Shown here: positions 5,975 through 8,191 of the stretch, piece after piece
Position numbering within the stretch: the first letter of the stretch is position 1
Layout: each line of letters begins with the position of its first letter
Assembly: GCA_965247705.1 (NCBI GenBank)
Contig: CBDFHV010000036.1
Location: 1 to 8,191 of the forward strand
DNA length: 8,191 nucleotides
DNA from: CBDFHV01 sp965247705
Lineage (GTDB): Bacteria > Pseudomonadota > Alphaproteobacteria > Rhodospirillales > CAMCUA01
Reading direction: 5' to 3'
Notes under the pieces: model-generated
Database searches by the model: none
Seen by the model: the letters and a program-made list of their open reading frames with translations, nothing else
Told to the model about the DNA's origin: nothing
Position numbers and translations under genes: made by a program

Positions 5975-7111
5975 ATGGGACGCAGACCGGAAGCCGGCCG
6001 CAGACGCCGAAAGGGAGGCCACGACGCCCGTTCGCGACCGCGGCCGCTGCGCCAGCTGATGTGGGTCGCCATCGCCCTGGCCGGCATCGCCGTCGGCTTC
6101 GGGATCGGCCTTCTGTTTCCCGGCGCGGACGAGCGGTCACCCCGCGTGTCCGCCCCGTTGCCGCCGCCGCCGAGCCCGGCGCGGGCCTGGTACCGAGATC
6201 GCCCGCCGCCGGCCCTCATCACGGCCCCGGACCGTCCGCTGCTGCCGGAGCCGGATCCCGACGCCGCCGTGCTATCGGCGCCGCCCCGGGCCTACGAGGA
6301 GTCCCTGCCGCGGGAGGTCTACATCCCCCCCGCGACGCCAGCGGCGGCACCGCCCAAGGCGAAGCCCGACGCGAGCCCCGAGGCGGTTCCCGTCTGGCGC
6401 CGCCTGGCCCTTGCGCCGCCGCCCAATGACGGTCGGCCGCGCATCGCCATCGTCATCGACGACCTGGGCGTCGACCGCAAGCGCTCGGCCCGGGCCATCG
6501 CCCTGCCGGCGCCCCTGACCATGGCCTTTCTCGCCTACGCACCGGAGCTGGAGCGCCAGACGGCGGCGGCACGGGCGGCCGGTCACGAGTTGCTGGTCCA
6601 TGTGCCCATGCAGCCCCGCAACGACACCCTGGACCCGGGACCCAACGTTCTCGCCGTGGACCTGGCGCCGGAGCAGTTGCGCCGGCGGCTGGACTGGGGC
6701 CTGACCCGCTTCACCGGCTTCGTCGGCATCAACAACCACATGGGCAGCCGCTTCACCGCCCATGCCGAGGGCATGGCGGTGGTAATGGAAGACCTGCGGC
6801 GACGCGGCCTCCTGTTCCTGGATTCACGAACCACCGGCGGCTCGGTAGGGGCGGCCGCGGCCCGGCGCCAAGGGGTGCCCTACGCGGTGCGCAACGTGTT
6901 CCTCGACAACGAAAACGACGTCGCCGCCGTCAACGCCCGATTGGGCGAAACCGAAGCGGTGGCCCGCCGCCTGGGCCTCGCCGTGGCCATCGGCCACCCC
7001 CGCGACGCCACCATTAAGGCCCTCGCCCCGTGGCTCGCCGACATCGACCGGCGCGGCTTCACCCTCGTCCCCATCTCGGCGACCGTGCGGCTGCCAGAGG
7101 GGTCGGGGTAG
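5975..7111 (+). CDS. Membrane-anchored divergent polysaccharide deacetylase (YibQ-like)
   Basis: The 378-residue protein starts with a basic arginine-rich N-terminus (3-26), then one transmembrane helix (about 28-48), a long proline/alanine-rich linker (about 55-152) and a C-terminal catalytic-type domain (154-372). That domain shows the hallmarks of the divergent polysaccharide deacetylase family (NodB-like fold, Pfam PF04748): IAIVIDDLG (157-165), HVPMQP (209-214), NNHMGSRFT (253-261), FLDSRT (281-286) and IGHP (339-342). The layout implies an inner-membrane anchor with the domain in the periplasm, where the family is thought to act on cell-envelope glycans; the exact substrate is not known. 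The ATG at 5975 has GAAGG only two bases upstream, closer than usual, but no better in-frame start is apparent. It is transcribed away from trpG. A GCGTTG-ACG-CAACGC hairpin (7119-7133) follows the stop, after a run of nine G. Confidence 0.9.
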   Translation: MGRRPEAGRRRRKGGHDARSRPRPLRQLMWVAIALAGIAVGFGIGLLFPGADERSPRVSAPLPPPPSPARAWYRDRPPPALITAPDRPLLPEPDPDAAVLSAPPRAYEESLPREVYIPPATPAAAPPKAKPDASPEAVPVWRRLALAPPPNDGRPRIAIVIDDLGVDRKRSARAIALPAPLTMAFLAYAPELERQTAAARAAGHELLVHVPMQPRNDTLDPGPNVLAVDLAPEQLRRRLDWGLTRFTGFVGINNHMGSRFTAHAEGMAVVMEDLRRRGLLFLDSRTTGGSVGAAAARRQGVPYAVRNVFLDNENDVAAVNARLGETEAVARRLGLAVAIGHPRDATIKALAPWLADIDRRGFTLVPISATVRLPEGSG

Positions 7112-7165
7112 GGGGGGGGCGTTGACGCAACGCGGGCCGAGTCAAATCCAAGTGCGAGGATGAAG

Positions 7166-7206
7166 GGGGACGGCCAAAAGAGTTGAAAGATAAATATGGT
7201 GTCCCC
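7166..7206. repeat. GGGGAC/GTCCCC inverted repeat next to the IS relic
   Basis: GGGGAC (7166-7171) and GTCCCC (7201-7206) flank 29 AT-richer bases. The segment TATGGTGTCCCCGTTATT resembles short palindromic intergenic repeats that I associate with RAYT/IS200-like elements, but this is recollection and not a database match. It ends within about 10 bases of the first recognisable transposase codon, so it may mark or predate the breakpoint. The rest of the 7112-7214 gap shows no gene. Confidence 0.3.
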
Positions 7207-7214
7207 GTTATTGC

Positions 7215-8191
7215 GTGAACGACGCCGACCGTCTGGGGCGCGATCCCGCCATGCGGTGAATTGTTGGAGGCAAGGCCGTCGAAAGACAGGGCGCTTCCAC
7301 CAGCCAAATGGGGCGTTTTGAGACGGGGCTTTTGGCCAATGACGCGAACGTTGAAGCCTTGGCTGAGATGAACGGGGTGTGGATCGACAAGGTTCATGAC
7401 CGTCGCCCACCGAAGGTGATCATTCTCGACATGGACAGCAGCGTCAGCCCGACCCATGGCGAACAAGAGGGATCGGCGTACAATGGTCACTTCGGCTGCA
7501 CCTGCTACCATCCGCTTTTCCTGTTCAACCAGTTCGGCGATCTGGAACGGTGTTCCCTTCGCCCCGGCAACGTCCACACCGCTGACGGTTGGCGTGAGGT
7601 GATGGAACCCGTCGTTGAGCGCTACCGGGAACGAATGTTGCGCCGCTACTTCCGAGGGGATGCCGCCTTCGCCTCACCGGAGATGTACGAATACCTCGAA
7701 GCCGAGGGCTACCTGTACGCGATCCGGTTGTCGACCAACCAAGTTCTCCAGGACAACATTGCCCATCTGCTGACCCGCCCCGTTGGTCGCCCGCCCAACC
7801 ATGTTCGCCGTTATTACGTCTAGCTTCAGCTATCAGGCCGGGAACTGGGACAGGAAGCGTCGCGTGGTCGCCAAGGTGGAATGGCACCCGTACGAACTGC
7901 ATCCCCGAGTTGGCTTCGTCGTCACCAACCTGAGCCGCGCTGCCGAACGAGTGACTGCCTTCTACAATAATCGAGGCACCGCCGAGCAATGGATCAAGAA
8001 AGGCAAGAACGCCATCAAATGGACGCGGCTGTCATGCCGCAAGTTCCGCGACAACGAGGTCCGACTTCAACTTCATGCCTTGGCTTACAACCTCGGCAAC
8101 TTCATGCGGACCTTGGCCTTGCCGAAGGAGGTGGAGCATTGGTCGCTGACCACGCTACGAGAGAAGCTGGTCAAGATCGGCGCCAAGGTTG
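7215..8191 (+). mobile_element. IS1380-family insertion sequence relic, 5' truncated, right end outside window
   Basis: The region is recognisable only through its transposase. Its left boundary is set where transposase-like translation begins (VNDADRLGRDPAMR, from 7215). The N-terminal part of the gene, roughly the first quarter, and the left terminal inverted repeat are absent, because the deacetylase gene ends only about 100 bp upstream. The right end and terminal repeat lie beyond 8191, so target-site duplications cannot be checked. Base composition is less GC-rich than in the neighbouring genes, consistent with acquired DNA. The element is probably immobile unless a full copy elsewhere supplies transposase, and even then it lacks its left end. 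Confidence 0.8.
7215..8191 (+). pseudogene. IS1380-family DDE transposase, truncated with internal stop and frameshift
   Basis: Conceptual translation in three segments matches an IS1380-type transposase. Segment one (7215-7256) reads VNDADRLGRDPAMR and ends at TGA (7257-7259), where the family normally continues with an arginine, so CGA to TGA is likely. Segment two (7260-7820) resumes with IVGGKAVERQGASTSQMGRF; an ATG at 7308 could start a 171-residue fragment with the first two catalytic aspartates in ILDMDSS (codon 7428) and FRGDAAF (codon 7659), ending RPVGRPPNHVRRYYV at TAG 7821. Segment three (from 7822, shifted +1) continues directly with SFSYQAGNWDRK, contains the catalytic glutamate in YNNRGTAEQW (codon 7984) and the LQLHALAYNLGNFMRTLA motif, and stays open to the window edge. 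The net extra base near 7819-7822 splits the catalytic triad across frames, so the gene is judged inactive. Programmed +1 frameshifting is not known to me for this family. Confidence 0.85.

Noticed and set aside
5724..6140. Minus-strand open frame of 138 codons in the divergent region
   Set aside because: Its translation resembles neither TrpE nor any family I recognise, and it overlaps the start and membrane helix of the deacetylase gene; it is probably a chance open frame in GC-rich DNA.
7815..7830. Programmed +1 frameshift in the transposase at GTC-TAG
   Set aside because: The family is normally encoded by one uninterrupted frame, and this copy already has a nonsense codon and a missing 5' end, so mutation is the simpler explanation.
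7059..7989. Minus-strand open frames opposite the transposase
   Set aside because: The plus strand shows continuous IS1380 transposase similarity with catalytic residues; the minus-strand frames are its complement.

Overview
The window looks like a chromosomal segment of a GC-rich alphaproteobacterium, most likely of the Rhodospirillales or a related group. The reasons are strong G/C preference at third codon positions, a lexA operator of the alphaproteobacterial type (GAAC-N7-GAAC), and the order trpG-trpD-trpC-moaC-moeA-lexA, a known alphaproteobacterial arrangement. The genus cannot be fixed from the sequence alone.

Layout. Positions 1-5722 form one minus-strand block, read from right to left: trpG, trpD, trpC, moaC, moeA, lexA, then the start of a secreted TPR protein that runs off the left edge. 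trpG/trpD and trpC/moaC overlap by four bases (ATGA), and moaC/moeA are 14 bp apart. The only large gap inside the trp-moa block is the 172 bp between trpD and trpC, which holds a pair of inverted REP-like hairpin repeats. lexA has its own promoter with an embedded SOS box, so it can be expressed independently of the trp-moa genes. Positions 5723-5974 are a divergent intergenic region with a candidate trpG promoter, a strong inverted repeat and a 14-bp palindrome. On the plus strand follow a membrane-anchored divergent polysaccharide deacetylase (5975-7111), a short gap with a small inverted repeat, and a decayed IS1380-family transposase (7215 to the right edge) that lacks its 5' end and carries one internal stop and one frameshift.

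How the genes work together. TrpG supplies ammonia to anthranilate synthase (its TrpE partner is not in the window). TrpD attaches phosphoribosyl to anthranilate, and TrpC closes the indole ring. MoaC makes cyclic pyranopterin monophosphate and MoeA inserts molybdate, so the operon mixes tryptophan and molybdenum cofactor synthesis. LexA controls the SOS response.

No unknown biological system is evident. The most notable non-coding signal is the REP-like pair between trpD and trpC, whose two copies differ only by one compensatory base pair in the stem. The second is the lexA control region, with a perfect SOS box placed over the -10 and a second, weaker box downstream. The absence of trpE beside trpG, and an IS relic at the right end, suggest local rearrangement.
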